This document shows, one piece after another, positions 1 to 8,952 of a stretch of DNA of 54,071 nucleotides. Each line of letters opens with the position of its first letter. Position 1 is the stretch's first letter. The DNA is taken from positions 1-54,071 of the forward strand of contig NZ_JADEYS010000028.1 in NCBI RefSeq assembly GCF_015209595.1, written 5' to 3'. Made by a program: the position numbers and the translations under genes. This DNA is from Pontibacterium sinense (GTDB taxonomy: Bacteria; Pseudomonadota; Gammaproteobacteria; Pseudomonadales; Balneatricaceae). The notes under the pieces were generated by a model, which was not told the DNA's origin, did no database searches, and saw nothing but the letters and a program-made list of their open reading frames with translations.

Positions 1-76
1 GGGTCGTTAGCTCAGTTGGTAGAGCAGTTGGCTTTTAACCAATTGGTCATAGGTTCGAATCCTATACGACCCACCA
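1..76 (+). tRNA. tRNA-Lys (anticodon TTT)
   Basis: A complete cloverleaf can be drawn. The acceptor arms are gggtcgt and acgaccc, the D arm is gctcagttggtagagc, and the T arm carries the ggttcgaatcc pattern. The anticodon TTT is at 34-36, flanked by ct on the left and aa on the right, so it decodes lysine codons AAA and AAG. The CCA tail is encoded (74-76). The gene starts at the first base of the window, so its promoter and any upstream tRNA lie outside. A terminator follows at 84-111. Confidence 0.97.
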
Positions 77-83
77 TATTCAG

Positions 84-116
84 AAAAAGGAGCGCTGCGG
101 TGCTCCTTTTTCGTTT
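84..116 (+). terminator. Rho-independent terminator after tRNA-Lys
   Basis: A 10-bp stem (84-93 with 102-111) has a GC-rich inner part and an 8-base loop. The right arm ends in a run of T. It separates the tRNA from the nadA promoter. Confidence 0.8.
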
Positions 117-163
117 CTGTTTTAAACAAACTTTGTTGTCGTTTTTATCTCTATCCAGTCATT

Positions 164-189
164 TTGCAGTGACCTGACTATGGTATAAT
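164..189 (+). promoter_or_regulatory. Probable sigma-70 promoter of nadA (extended -10)
   Basis: A perfect TATAAT lies at 184-189, preceded by TG at 181-182, which is the extended -10 arrangement. The best -35-like hexamer is TTGCAG at 164-169, but the 14-base spacer is short, so the extended -10 probably does most of the work. A small hairpin (ccagatgc / gcgtctgg, 200-219) would lie in the 5' leader of the nadA mRNA. Confidence 0.6.
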
Positions 190-260
190 CAGGCCAGCGG
201 CCAGATGCCTTTGCGTCTGGAGTTTCAATACAGCCTATATAAAAAGAAACAGTTACTTAC

Positions 261-1313
261 ATGTTGAGCAAGCAGGAAATCTCCGACCGTATTCTGGTGC
301 AAGAACACTTTGCGAAAGAACATCTTCCAACCGGTCATGATCGCAAAGAGATCGAAGAGTACAAAGAGCAGATTAAAAAACTGTTAAAAGAGAAGGATGC
401 GTGTCTAGTCGCGCATTACTACACAGACGGCTTGATTCAGGAGTTGGCCGATGAAACAGGCGGATGTGTGTCTGATTCATTGGAGATGGCTCGTTTTGGT
501 AGCGCTCATGAGGCAAGTACGCTGATTGTTGCGGGTGTCCGCTTCATGGGAGAAACAGCGAAAATCCTGAGCCCTGAGAAGCGCATCTTGATGCCGACGC
601 TGGAAGCGACCTGCTCGTTGGATATCGGTTGTCCTATCGATGAATTCTCGGCCTTCTGTGACGCCCATCCTGATCATGAAGTGGTTGTGTATGCGAATAC
701 ATCGGCGGCGGTGAAAGCGCGTGCTGACTGGGTCGTGACCTCTAGTATTGCGCTGCAGGTAGTTGAGCATCTGGCGGATGAAGGTAAGAAAATTATCTGG
801 GCGCCAGACAAGCATCTGGGTGGTTATGTCCAGAAGCAGACCGGTATCGAAATGCTGATGTGGGATGGTGCCTGCATTGTGCATGAGGAGTTCAAAGCGA
901 AGGGTATTCTGGAGCTGAAAAGCGTATATCCAGATGCTGCTGTTTTGGTGCACCCTGAATCCCCTGATTCTGTTGTTGAAATTGCCGATGCTGTTGGTTC
1001 AACTTCACAGTTGATTCAGGCGGCACGGGATTTGCCAAACCAGAAGTTTATTGTGGCCACCGATCGCGCGATTTTCTACAAGATGCAGCAAGCGGCTCCT
1101 GGTAAGGAGTTTATGGAAGCGCCAACGGGTGGTTCCGGGGCAACATGTCGCAGCTGTGCGCATTGTCCGTGGATGGCATTGAACGGATTGGATAATATCC
1201 TGCAATGTCTCCAGCAGGGGCAGGAAGAAGTGATTGTGGATGCTGCATTGATTGAAGACGCGCGCCGTCCTCTGCAGCGCATGCTAGATTTCTCCGCAGA
1301 ATTGAATAAATAA
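261..1313 (+). CDS. nadA: Quinolinate synthase A
   Basis: NadA condenses iminoaspartate with dihydroxyacetone phosphate to quinolinate in de novo NAD synthesis, using a 4Fe-4S cluster in the cytosol. The 350-residue length is normal. The three expected cluster cysteines are visible: C118 (ATCSL), C205 (GACIVHEE) and C302 in the C-terminal CxxCxxC (C296/C299/C302), followed by PWM. The gene is alone behind its own promoter and ends in a terminator at 1350-1377. The ATG at 261 lacks a strong Shine-Dalgarno sequence, but the N-terminal sequence fits the family. nadB is not in the window. Identification is secure. Confidence 0.97.
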   Translation: MLSKQEISDRILVQEHFAKEHLPTGHDRKEIEEYKEQIKKLLKEKDACLVAHYYTDGLIQELADETGGCVSDSLEMARFGSAHEASTLIVAGVRFMGETAKILSPEKRILMPTLEATCSLDIGCPIDEFSAFCDAHPDHEVVVYANTSAAVKARADWVVTSSIALQVVEHLADEGKKIIWAPDKHLGGYVQKQTGIEMLMWDGACIVHEEFKAKGILELKSVYPDAAVLVHPESPDSVVEIADAVGSTSQLIQAARDLPNQKFIVATDRAIFYKMQQAAPGKEFMEAPTGGSGATCRSCAHCPWMALNGLDNILQCLQQGQEEVIVDAALIEDARRPLQRMLDFSAELNK

Positions 1314-1349
1314 ACCGCTCTGGTAGCCGCTGTTGGCTATGGAAAATAA

Positions 1350-1377
1350 AAAGCCGCATTTAGATGCGGCTTTTTTT
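1350..1377. terminator. Bidirectional terminator between nadA and the M48 protease
   Basis: The perfect 10-bp stem is 1350-1359 with 1364-1373, with a four-base loop (ttag). T follows on the plus strand and A precedes, so it can serve the two converging genes. Confidence 0.85.
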
Positions 1378-1397
1378 GTGGCAGAAAGTTATGAATG

Positions 1398-2840
1398 TCA
1401 CATGACGCGTCGCATCTGTTGCCGCAGGTATTTTGCTTCCACTTCGAGGGTTTCCAAGCGGGCTCTTTCTTCGCTGCTCAGCTGAGGTGTGCGTAGTGCA
1501 AACTTCACCTGCCGGATGGCAAGGTCGATGTTGCCGGTTAGCATGAAGTACTCGATGCGGGCCATATGCACATCCAGTGTGTTTCCTGCGAGTCCCTGAA
1601 CTTCCGCCAGGTTGTACCAAACGTTAACGTCAGTTGGACGTTGTGCGGCAAGTTGTTTGTAGACTGCAATTGCATGGCTGTTCTGGCCTTGGTGCAGCAA
1701 TAGCTCCGCATATATTGCGTTGGTCGGATAGTTGTCAGGGAACAGTTTCAGAACGGATCTTAGCTGTTGTGACGCTTTATCATAGTGCTTTTGCGCGATG
1801 CTCAGCTCGGCCTTTGCCAATCGGACAGGAAGCTTTTGCAAGAAGGCTTTGCTCATTCCTGAGAATGCACGCTCAGCAACGTCGAACTTTTCTGCGTTTA
1901 TTGCCGCCATCACTGTAGCGTAACGTAATGAATCGCTATCCTGACTTTTGCGTTGATCGGCCAGATTCGCTAAAAGCTGGTCGGCATTTTTGGAGTAATG
2001 GGCGATGATTCGAGACTGCACTAAATCATAATCGATAGCGTCTGCTCTTTTTTTCGGCGAAGGCAGATTCGCTGCCCGGTTAAGTGAGTCGGCTACGCGA
2101 GACTCTGTGACCGGATGGGTGAGCAGGAATTCTGGCGGTTTCTGGCCGTAGCGGGCATTGGCCTGGAGGCGAGAGAACATGTTGGGCATCGCTTTAGGGT
2201 CGAAGCCGGCTTCTGCCAGTGTCTGCATGCCGATATAGTCCGCCTCGCGTTCATTTTGGCGACTAAATGCCAGGCTCGAGGCTTGAGAGGCTGCAACCGT
2301 AGAGGATATGGCTGCTACCCCGCCTTGGCTATCTGCGGCGGCAACCAGCAGGCTGCCCAGCAATGCCGCAAGCATAAAGGGCCGGTTGCGTTTCTGATGG
2401 TCGACGTTCGCTGCATAGTGTCGTTGGCTTAAATGAGCCAGCTCGTGTGCGATAACGGAAGCGAGTTCATCTTCGCTTTGAGCGGCCTCCACCAAGCCGG
2501 TGTGGAGGCCAACAATACCACCGGGTACTGCAAATGCGTTCAGTGTCGGGTTGTCTAACACGACCAGTTCTAAGCGGCGATCAGTCAGTTGGCTGTGCTC
2601 AGTAACATCCCAAAGCAGGTCTTCCAGATACGCGACTACAATCGGATCTTCGTAGAGTTGAGCTGAACCACGTAGCATCCTCACCCAGGTTCGTCCCAGC
2701 ATATATTCTTCTTGTGGTGTCGTAGAAAACCCACTTTCGCTGATTGAGGGCAGTCCAGAGTTGGCTGCGTATAGTGAATTAGTCTGAGATAACAGCATTA
2801 AAGATGTCATCAACGGGAGAAAAAAGCGATAAATATGCAT
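1398..2840 (-). CDS. bepA: Periplasmic M48 metalloprotease with TPR repeats (BepA/YfgC type)
   Basis: BepA proteins act in the periplasm on outer-membrane assembly. They help LptD maturation and degrade stalled LptD and BamA substrates. The 480 residues begin with a signal peptide of about 25 residues (hydrophobic FFLPLMTSLMLLS, then YAA). The zinc motif HELAH is at 132-136 and the third-ligand segment EREAD is near 200. The C-terminal part is helical repeats of TPR type. It sits between nadA and tusA, as in Pseudomonas, and reads against both neighbours. Only the exact substrate role is inferred. Confidence 0.9.
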   Translation of the reverse strand: MHIYRFFLPLMTSLMLLSQTNSLYAANSGLPSISESGFSTTPQEEYMLGRTWVRMLRGSAQLYEDPIVVAYLEDLLWDVTEHSQLTDRRLELVVLDNPTLNAFAVPGGIVGLHTGLVEAAQSEDELASVIAHELAHLSQRHYAANVDHQKRNRPFMLAALLGSLLVAAADSQGGVAAISSTVAASQASSLAFSRQNEREADYIGMQTLAEAGFDPKAMPNMFSRLQANARYGQKPPEFLLTHPVTESRVADSLNRAANLPSPKKRADAIDYDLVQSRIIAHYSKNADQLLANLADQRKSQDSDSLRYATVMAAINAEKFDVAERAFSGMSKAFLQKLPVRLAKAELSIAQKHYDKASQQLRSVLKLFPDNYPTNAIYAELLLHQGQNSHAIAVYKQLAAQRPTDVNVWYNLAEVQGLAGNTLDVHMARIEYFMLTGNIDLAIRQVKFALRTPQLSSEERARLETLEVEAKYLRQQMRRVM

Positions 2841-2944
2841 GGGTTAGAATCCGTCTGAAAACGCGCTGCTAATACTGAATAAATTGTTATATAGTGCTGG
2901 GCCTGTGAATTCTACTCAACCCAGTACGCGGTAAAGATACGTTA

Positions 2945-3181
2945 ATGACTAAACCTGTAATTGATGACACGCTGGACGCTTCAGGAATGAACTGTCCGTT
3001 GCCGCTTTTGAAAGCAAAACAGGCACTTAACCGATTAAATGTAGGGCAAGTGCTAAAGGTAATCGCGACTGATGCGGGTTCAATCCGTGACTTTAAAGCA
3101 TACACTGATCAATCGGACCACGTGATGTTGGAATCGTTCACTGATCATGAGCCCTATGTTTATATTATCCGTCGCGGATAA
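2945..3181 (+). CDS. tusA: Sulfur carrier protein TusA
   Basis: TusA accepts sulfur from IscS as a persulfide and passes it on for 2-thiouridine formation in tRNA (MnmA route) and other sulfur uses. The 78-residue protein has the family signature CPLP, with the carrier cysteine C17 in the usual N-terminal position (LDASGMNCPLPLLKA). It is divergent from the M48 protease with about 100 bp between them, and is followed by the PerM gene with a gap of under 30 bases, so the two are probably co-transcribed. Confidence 0.95.
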   Translation: MTKPVIDDTLDASGMNCPLPLLKAKQALNRLNVGQVLKVIATDAGSIRDFKAYTDQSDHVMLESFTDHEPYVYIIRRG

Positions 3182-3209
3182 TTGTTTAATCTGAGAGTTG
3201 AGAGTAAAG

Positions 3210-4286
3210 ATGCGTAAGATCTTCAGCAAGTGGATAGACCGCTATTTTTCCGACGAAGAGGCGGTTTTGCTATTTGTCCTGCTGGGGGGTGCTTTGCTGA
3301 TCATCCTGACGCTGGGGCAGATGCTGACGCCGGTGTTTGCGGGGCTGATTTTAGCCTTTCTTATGCAGGGGGCCGTGAGCTGGCTGGAGTCGCGCAAGCT
3401 TTCCCACATATTGTCGGTATCGTTAGTTTTTATGCTGTTTGTCAGCGTCACGCTTGCATTGTTGTTGTTTGTCTTGCCGTTGGTTTGGCGTCAGGCGGGG
3501 AATCTCTTTAATGAATTGCCGCGTATCTTGTCTGAGGTTCAGCAGCTCGCATTGTTGTTGCCGAAGCAGTACCCAGACATGATTTCAGTCGCGCAGGTTA
3601 ATGAGTTGATCAATTCTGCAGCTGCCGAGCTATCAAAAGTGGGGCAGTGGGTTGTAACTTTCTCTTTGAATTCTATTGGCAGTGTTGTTGCGCTGTTGAT
3701 CTATTTTGTGCTCGTCCCCATTCTGGTGTTCTTCTTTTTGAAGGACGGCAAAGCGCTGTCATCCTGGTGGGCGTCTTTGCTGCCTGCGAAGCGAGAGATG
3801 ATGACCAAAGTATGGGACGAGATGGACGATCAGATTGCCAATTATATTCGGGGCAAGGTGATAGAGATCTTAATCGTTGGTGTTGCAACCTATGTGGCAT
3901 TTGCTGTGTTGGGCATCAACTATGCGGCATTGCTGGCTATCATGGTCGGATTGTCAGTCTTGATTCCCTATATTGGTGCGGCGTTAGTCACGTTGCCCGT
4001 TGCCTTGATTGCGTTCTTCCAATGGGGCTGGACCAATGAATTTATGGTCCTCATGGCGGCTTACGGCATTATTCAGGCGTTGGACGGCAATGTGCTGGTA
4101 CCGTTGTTGTTCTCTGAGGCTGTTAACCTGCATCCAGTCTCTATTATTATTGCTGTCTTGTTGTTTGGTGGTTTATGGGGGTTCTGGGGGGTGTTTTTTG
4201 CGATCCCGCTAGCAACGTTGATTAAGGCAATACTCAGTGCTTGGCCAAAAGCACCTAAATTGTCGCAGGATGTGCCAGAGAGTTAA
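3210..4286 (+). CDS. perM: AI-2E family transporter / PerM-type permease
   Basis: This is an inner-membrane protein of about 358 residues with repeated hydrophobic segments and the long hydrophilic loop after the first helices typical of the AI-2E/PerM family. The C-terminal pattern AYGIIQALDGNVLVPLLF is highly characteristic. Substrates of this family range from autoinducer-2 to sodium/proton exchange and cannot be told from sequence. I choose ATG 3210, preceded by gagagtaaag, over the in-frame TTG at 3198. The gene follows tusA closely and converges on bcp over a shared terminator. Confidence 0.88.
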   Translation: MRKIFSKWIDRYFSDEEAVLLFVLLGGALLIILTLGQMLTPVFAGLILAFLMQGAVSWLESRKLSHILSVSLVFMLFVSVTLALLLFVLPLVWRQAGNLFNELPRILSEVQQLALLLPKQYPDMISVAQVNELINSAAAELSKVGQWVVTFSLNSIGSVVALLIYFVLVPILVFFFLKDGKALSSWWASLLPAKREMMTKVWDEMDDQIANYIRGKVIEILIVGVATYVAFAVLGINYAALLAIMVGLSVLIPYIGAALVTLPVALIAFFQWGWTNEFMVLMAAYGIIQALDGNVLVPLLFSEAVNLHPVSIIIAVLLFGGLWGFWGVFFAIPLATLIKAILSAWPKAPKLSQDVPES

Positions 4287-4303
4287 TCTGCTGGCACGGA
4301 ATG

Positions 4304-4336
4304 AGCCTGTAATTTGTGTTGGGTTACAGGCTTTTC
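4304..4336. terminator. Terminator shared by perM and bcp
   Basis: The 9-bp perfect stem is 4304-4312 with 4324-4332, with an 11-base loop and tttt after it on the plus strand. The right arm overlaps the bcp stop codon (4324-4326, minus strand). Confidence 0.65.
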
Positions 4337-4791
4337 ACTGCTTCCAGTACTTCGTCAACATGGCCTTTTACTTTCACCGTACGCCATTCCTTACGCAGTA
4401 CGCCTTCCTTATCGATCAGGAAAGTTGAGCGATCAATACCCATATATTCGCGTCCGTAGTTTTTCTTTAGCTTAATAACGTCAAAAAGATTGCAGAGTGT
4501 TTCATCTGGGTCGCTGATCAGTTCAAATGGAAAAGACTGCTTCGCTTTGAAGTTTTCATGGGCGCGCATACCATCGCGGGACACGCCAAAGATAACAGTA
4601 TCAAGCTCGCTGAATTCTGCGTACAGGTCCCGAAAATTCTGGCCTTCAGTGGTGCAGCCGGGTGTGCTGTCTTTTGGATAAAAGTAGATAATTACATTTT
4701 TTTGGCGCAGTTCAGACAACGTAACAGTCTGTTCGCTGGTGGCGTTAGCGGTGAAATCTGGTACGGCTTGATCAAGTGCTACTGTGCTCAT
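4324..4791 (-). CDS. bcp: Thiol peroxidase, Bcp/PrxQ family
   Basis: Bcp reduces hydrogen peroxide and alkyl hydroperoxides with electrons from thioredoxin in the cytosol. The 155 residues carry the PrxQ core: FYPKDSTPGCT with peroxidatic C46, and the conserved later segment GVSRD. The resolving cysteine that many family members have five residues after the first (E. coli C50) is replaced by Q51. C100 (DETLC) is the only other cysteine seen. It may be an atypical 2-Cys enzyme using C100, or a 1-Cys enzyme. The gene is divergent from dapA. Confidence 0.93.
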   Translation of the reverse strand: MSTVALDQAVPDFTANATSEQTVTLSELRQKNVIIYFYPKDSTPGCTTEGQNFRDLYAEFSELDTVIFGVSRDGMRAHENFKAKQSFPFELISDPDETLCNLFDVIKLKKNYGREYMGIDRSTFLIDKEGVLRKEWRTVKVKGHVDEVLEAVKSL

Positions 4792-4971
4792 CTGCTTTCC
4801 CTATATTTTCAAATGGTTGGATGGCTACTCAAGAGTGTAGAAAATCGTATAGAATATCCAACCCTAATACGATGACAAGTGCGATCTGGATTTAAGTAGA
4901 GAGCAGATGTACTTGTTGTGGCGGCCGGTAACGGTCGTTACTATAACCTCTCTTACCTTATGGAGATAAAG

Positions 4972-5847
4972 ATGATTACTGGCAGCATTGTTGCTCTTGT
5001 TACCCCGATGACATCCAATGGAGATATTGATTGGGACGCCCTGGATAAGGTCGTCGATCTCCATCTGGATAAGGGGACAGGCGCAATCGTCGCGGTGGGT
5101 ACCACCGGCGAATCAGCAACGCTTGATTGTGACGAGCACTGCCAGGTAATTAAACGGGTGATTAAACGCGTTGCTGGCAAGATCCCTGTAATTGCAGGTA
5201 CGGGTGCAAACTCGACCTCTGAGGCGATTGAGCTGACCCGTGAAGCGAAAGAAGCGGGTGCTGATGCCTGCCTGTTGGTGACGCCTTATTACAACAAGCC
5301 ACCTCAGGAAGGTCTTTACCAGCATCACAAAGCGATTGCAGAAGCCGTTGATATCCCACAGATCCTGTATAACGTACCAGGCCGCACTGCGTGCGATATG
5401 TTGCCTGAGACGGTGTGCCGTTTGGCTGAGATCCCAAATATTGTGGGTATCAAAGAAGCGACCGGCGATCTGCAGCGTGCGAAAGAGCTGATTGACGCTG
5501 TCCCTGCCGATTTTGCAGTGTATTCCGGTGATGACGCGACTGCGCCGGAACTGATGTTACTGGGTGGTGTCGGAAATATCTCCGTGACCGCAAACGTGGC
5601 TCCGGGTGAGATGGCAGAACTGTGTCGTCTGGCGATGGCAGGTGATGCCGAGCAGACGCGTGATCTGCAGAACAAATTGATGCCACTACACAACAGCATG
5701 TTTGTTGAAGCTAACCCAATTCCTGTGAAGTGGGCGATGGCTGAAATGGGCCTGATGCAGCAGGGAATTCGACTGCCGCTGGTTGAGTTGAGCGATCAGT
5801 ACCACGAAGAGGTACGCGGTGCGCTGCGTACTACCGGTATCATCTAA
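4972..5847 (+). CDS. dapA: 4-hydroxy-tetrahydrodipicolinate synthase
   Basis: DapA condenses pyruvate with aspartate semialdehyde, the first committed step to lysine and diaminopimelate. From ATG 4972 the protein has 292 residues, the same as E. coli DapA, and the catalytic residues fall on the same numbers: T44/T45 (GTTGES), Y133 (ILYNVPGRT), R138 and Schiff-base lysine K161 (GIKEATG). A longer in-frame start at 4918 exists, but GGAGATAAAG sits directly before 4972. bamC follows after 15 bases, as in E. coli. Confidence 0.97.
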   Translation: MITGSIVALVTPMTSNGDIDWDALDKVVDLHLDKGTGAIVAVGTTGESATLDCDEHCQVIKRVIKRVAGKIPVIAGTGANSTSEAIELTREAKEAGADACLLVTPYYNKPPQEGLYQHHKAIAEAVDIPQILYNVPGRTACDMLPETVCRLAEIPNIVGIKEATGDLQRAKELIDAVPADFAVYSGDDATAPELMLLGGVGNISVTANVAPGEMAELCRLAMAGDAEQTRDLQNKLMPLHNSMFVEANPIPVKWAMAEMGLMQQGIRLPLVELSDQYHEEVRGALRTTGII

Positions 5848-5862
5848 ACGGCCATAACGATT

Positions 5863-7257
5863 ATGAAAAAGGCAGTATCTCTGACGATTTTAGCCTGTGC
5901 CCTGCAAGCGGGGTGCAGTGTTGTGGAGAATAATCCGATCTATGGTGACAGCGGAATTATCCGTGACCGTAGCCAGGATTATGAAAAGGCCAGTGAAGGA
6001 AAAGCGTTGGAGGTGCCGCCTCATTTGCGTACCCGCGAAACCTCACAGGGCATGGCAATTCCTGATATCAGTCAGGTTGCTACGCAAAGAAATGGTGATT
6101 TCGAAATTCCGCGTCCGGAGTTTTTCTATACTGAGGCCTCCAGCGATAAGGTGAGCTTGTCGCGCGATGGTGCTGAAAAGCTGATTGTTGTTGAATCTCC
6201 AATCAACGAAGTGTGGCCGAAGCTGAAGGACTTTTGGGCGTATAACGGTATCGAGCTGGAAAAGGCCGATGCAAGAAACGCGCAAATGGAAACTGTCTGG
6301 ATTGAGAATAACGATAGCCAGCTGAGTTTCGTGGATAGTTGGATTAAACGTCTGACTTTCCAAGACGTTGAAGGGCCTGCGAAAGATAAGCTGCGCTTGG
6401 AGTTGCGTCCTGATAAAGGCGATCTGACACGTACATCGATCAGCATGAAGCATGTACGTTTTGCTCAGAGTGACGAGATAGGGCAGATTGACTGGGAGCA
6501 GTCCGGACGCGATGTCGGTTACAAATCCGACATGATGTACGAGATGCTGCGATATCTGAGCAAGGCATCAGACAAAGAAGATGCGCCAACCCTGACCAAA
6601 CTGGGGCAGGACACTGGCGGTCGTACTGAGCTGGGTCGCGATTCTCGTGGCAACCCCGTACTGAAAGTTGAAGATTCTACTGATAAAGCATGGGATTCGG
6701 TTGCAGCGGCGATGGCAACAGATCGTTTTGATCTGGGAACCGTCGACAAAGATGCGGGCATGTTCTATTTCTCGTATACCACCAGTATTCCGGTAGATGA
6801 AACTGAAAAGATGGGTTTCTTCGAATGGCTGCACTCGGATAAGGGGTCTATCTCCTTTAAGGCAACCGCACTGGGTGAGGCGTTAGGCGCAGGCCCGGAT
6901 GAGAATGCTAAGAAGATCCGTTACACCTCTAAGACGCTGAGTGAAGACGATAGAGAACGTTTGAGCCAGATGAGCCAGGAAGAAATTGAGCAAGAAGCCC
7001 TGCAAAAAGAAGAGGGATTCAAGATCTGGTTCGCGGGTAAAGTCATCTACGTGTTTAATAATCAGGTCGACGGACCTGAAGGCACGTTCAACGAGCAAAC
7101 CGAAGCGTACGATTTCGTCGGTCGCTATCAGCTTAAGTTGAATCGGGCTCGTAGCGGGGTTTATCTGACAGTGCTGACCGAGGACGGCTTATCCGCGCCG
7201 GCTCAGGTTGCTGAAGAAATATTGTGGGATGTGAAGGATAACCTGCCGAGAGGTTGA
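5863..7257 (+). CDS. bamC: Outer membrane assembly lipoprotein BamC
   Basis: BamC is an accessory lipoprotein of the BAM complex, which inserts beta-barrel proteins into the outer membrane. The N-terminus is a lipoprotein signal with lipobox LQAGC, so the mature protein starts at C19. Two helix-grip type domains follow (roughly 100-230 and 270-460). At 464 residues it is much longer than the E. coli protein (344), mainly through a longer second domain with an acidic insert around SEDDRERLSQMSQEE. It is co-transcribed with dapA, and a strong terminator follows at 7282-7309. Confidence 0.88.
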   Translation: MKKAVSLTILACALQAGCSVVENNPIYGDSGIIRDRSQDYEKASEGKALEVPPHLRTRETSQGMAIPDISQVATQRNGDFEIPRPEFFYTEASSDKVSLSRDGAEKLIVVESPINEVWPKLKDFWAYNGIELEKADARNAQMETVWIENNDSQLSFVDSWIKRLTFQDVEGPAKDKLRLELRPDKGDLTRTSISMKHVRFAQSDEIGQIDWEQSGRDVGYKSDMMYEMLRYLSKASDKEDAPTLTKLGQDTGGRTELGRDSRGNPVLKVEDSTDKAWDSVAAAMATDRFDLGTVDKDAGMFYFSYTTSIPVDETEKMGFFEWLHSDKGSISFKATALGEALGAGPDENAKKIRYTSKTLSEDDRERLSQMSQEEIEQEALQKEEGFKIWFAGKVIYVFNNQVDGPEGTFNEQTEAYDFVGRYQLKLNRARSGVYLTVLTEDGLSAPAQVAEEILWDVKDNLPRG

Positions 7258-7281
7258 TTTTCTTTACATATACCTGCAATT

Positions 7282-7309
7282 AATAAGGGGCCTTTTGGCC
7301 CCTTATTTG
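7282..7309 (+). terminator. Terminator of the dapA-bamC operon
   Basis: An 11-bp perfect stem (7282-7292 with 7297-7307) has a TTTT loop and a GC core of GGGGCC/GGCCCC. Confidence 0.85.
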
Positions 7310-7349
7310 TCTCTGATAACGGGCGATATCAAAATAAGAAGGAACACCG

Positions 7350-8300
7350 ATGAAAGCTGTAATTCTGGATTTAGAAAGTCTTGAGGATCTTGATCTGGGA
7401 CCGATTCAGTCTGAAGTCAGTCAGCTGGATCTGCACATGGCCACCACTTTGGAGCAGGTTGAGGAGCGAATCGCCGGGTATGACATTGTTATTACCAACA
7501 AGGTGAAGATTGATCGTGCTGCGATGGATGCAACGCCCGACCTGAAACTGATCTGTGTGGTGGCGACCGGCACGAACAATATCGATCTGCTTGCTGCGGC
7601 TGAAAAATCGATCCCTGTGTGCAACTGTGTTGCTTACGGTGTTGATTCAGTTGCTCAGCATGTTCTGTCGATGATGTTGGCGTTACATACCAATATTATT
7701 CAGTATGATCGTGCGGTTAAAGCGGGAGACTGGGGTAAGGCAAGTCAGTTTTGCATGCTGGGTTTTCCTATACGAGAACTGTCTGGTCGTACACTGGGGA
7801 TTGTGGGTTATGGCAACCTGGGTAGTGCGGTAGCGGAATTGGCTAAAGCATTTGGCATGAAGGTGGTGATTGCTCAGCGCCCGGGTGGGGAGCCTCAGGC
7901 CGGACGTATGCTGATGGATCAGTTTCTGGCAGAGGTTGATGTGCTGAGTTTGCATTGCCCGCTGACAGACGAAACCCTTAACCTGATTGATTCAGCGGCG
8001 TTGGCAAAGATGAAGCCGGGCAGTGTGTTAATCAATGCGGCGCGCGGCGGAGTGGTGAACGAGCAGGCATTGGCAGATGCATTGCGCTCTGGTCATCTGG
8101 CGGGAGCCGCAACGGATGTGTTGACGCAGGAGCCGCCTGTAAACGGTAATATTCTGCTGGCTGACGATATTCCAAATCTTATCATTACGCCTCACTCCGC
8201 GTGGGGAAGTCGTGAGGCGCGTCAGCGTATTATCGATCAGACCGTCGAAAATATTCAGGCATTCAAATCCGGGCAAAGCGTACGTGCCGTGAACGCATGA
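7350..8300 (+). CDS. D-2-hydroxyacid dehydrogenase (hydroxypyruvate/glycerate type)
   Basis: This is an NAD(P)-dependent enzyme that interconverts a 2-oxo acid and a D-2-hydroxy acid. Its 316 residues have the two-domain fold of the family. The Rossmann motif is GYGNLG (about 151-156), the catalytic arginine is in NAARGG, the glutamate is in TQEPP and the histidine is in ITPHSAWGS. The sequence most resembles hydroxypyruvate reductase/glycerate dehydrogenase (HprA-like), but substrate choice is an inference. ATG 7350 has a good AAGGA site. The gene stands alone and converges on rluA over a hairpin at 8311-8339. Confidence 0.85.
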   Translation: MKAVILDLESLEDLDLGPIQSEVSQLDLHMATTLEQVEERIAGYDIVITNKVKIDRAAMDATPDLKLICVVATGTNNIDLLAAAEKSIPVCNCVAYGVDSVAQHVLSMMLALHTNIIQYDRAVKAGDWGKASQFCMLGFPIRELSGRTLGIVGYGNLGSAVAELAKAFGMKVVIAQRPGGEPQAGRMLMDQFLAEVDVLSLHCPLTDETLNLIDSAALAKMKPGSVLINAARGGVVNEQALADALRSGHLAGAATDVLTQEPPVNGNILLADDIPNLIITPHSAWGSREARQRIIDQTVENIQAFKSGQSVRAVNA

Positions 8301-8310
8301 TGTGATGGGT

Positions 8311-8339
8311 CCCGGTGTCGTCTTTAGAACGGCACCGGG
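8311..8339. terminator. Hairpin between converging dehydrogenase and rluA genes
   Basis: CCCGGTG (8311-8317) pairs with CACCGGG (8333-8339), and CGT/ACG pairs inside. There is no long T run, so termination strength is uncertain. The right arm overlaps the rluA stop region. Confidence 0.45.
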
Positions 8340-8944
8340 GCGGTAAAGTCTTGCCAGTCTCCGCTGACCGGATGATTGAACCCGAGCTGTTCCGCATGAA
8401 GCAGCAAACGGTGGCTGAGGGCCTGTGCATCATCAGGCGCGTAAAAGCGGTCTCCGATGATTGGATGGCCTAAGAACTGCATATGAACACGCAGTTGATG
8501 GGAACGACCGGTAATCGGAGTGAGTTGCACCCGGCTGCCATTCGGCTCGTCCCTTAGTTTTTTCCAGCGCGTATGCGCGTTTTTCCCGTATTCGTAATCG
8601 ACGATCTGCAGCGGGCGGTTATCCCAATCGCAGCGCAGGGGTTCGGTGACTTCACCCGTCTCCTCTTTGAGGGTCCCGTAAACGATCGCTTGATACGATT
8701 TTTGCGTGCGTCTCTCTTGAAACTCTGTGCTTAGACGTCGGTGGCTGTCGGCATTCAGGGCAAGCACCATCAGGCCGGAGGTTGCGTAGTCGAGTCGGTG
8801 TACGATACGCGCAGTGGGGAATGATTGCTGTACCCGTCGCCATACGCAGTCTTGTTTATCCTCTCCGCGTCCCGGTACGGACAGCAGGTCGGCGGGTTTG
8901 TTTACGATAACCAGTTGGTCATCGGAAAATATAATCTCAGGCAT
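8324..8944 (-). CDS. rluA: Dual-specificity 23S rRNA/tRNA pseudouridine synthase RluA
   Basis: RluA makes pseudouridine at position 746 of 23S rRNA and position 32 of several tRNAs. The 206-residue protein has the family motif HRLDYATSGLM with its catalytic aspartate, the N-terminal VVNKP-like segment (IVNKPADLLSVPG), and the C-terminal ITGRSHQLRVHM and GDRFYA motifs. It lacks an S4 domain, as expected for RluA. rlmD starts 8 bases upstream on the same strand, so the two RNA-modification genes are probably one operon. Confidence 0.9.
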   Translation of the reverse strand: MPEIIFSDDQLVIVNKPADLLSVPGRGEDKQDCVWRRVQQSFPTARIVHRLDYATSGLMVLALNADSHRRLSTEFQERRTQKSYQAIVYGTLKEETGEVTEPLRCDWDNRPLQIVDYEYGKNAHTRWKKLRDEPNGSRVQLTPITGRSHQLRVHMQFLGHPIIGDRFYAPDDAQALSHRLLLHAEQLGFNHPVSGDWQDFTAPVPF

Positions 8945-8952
8945 CGACGGTG

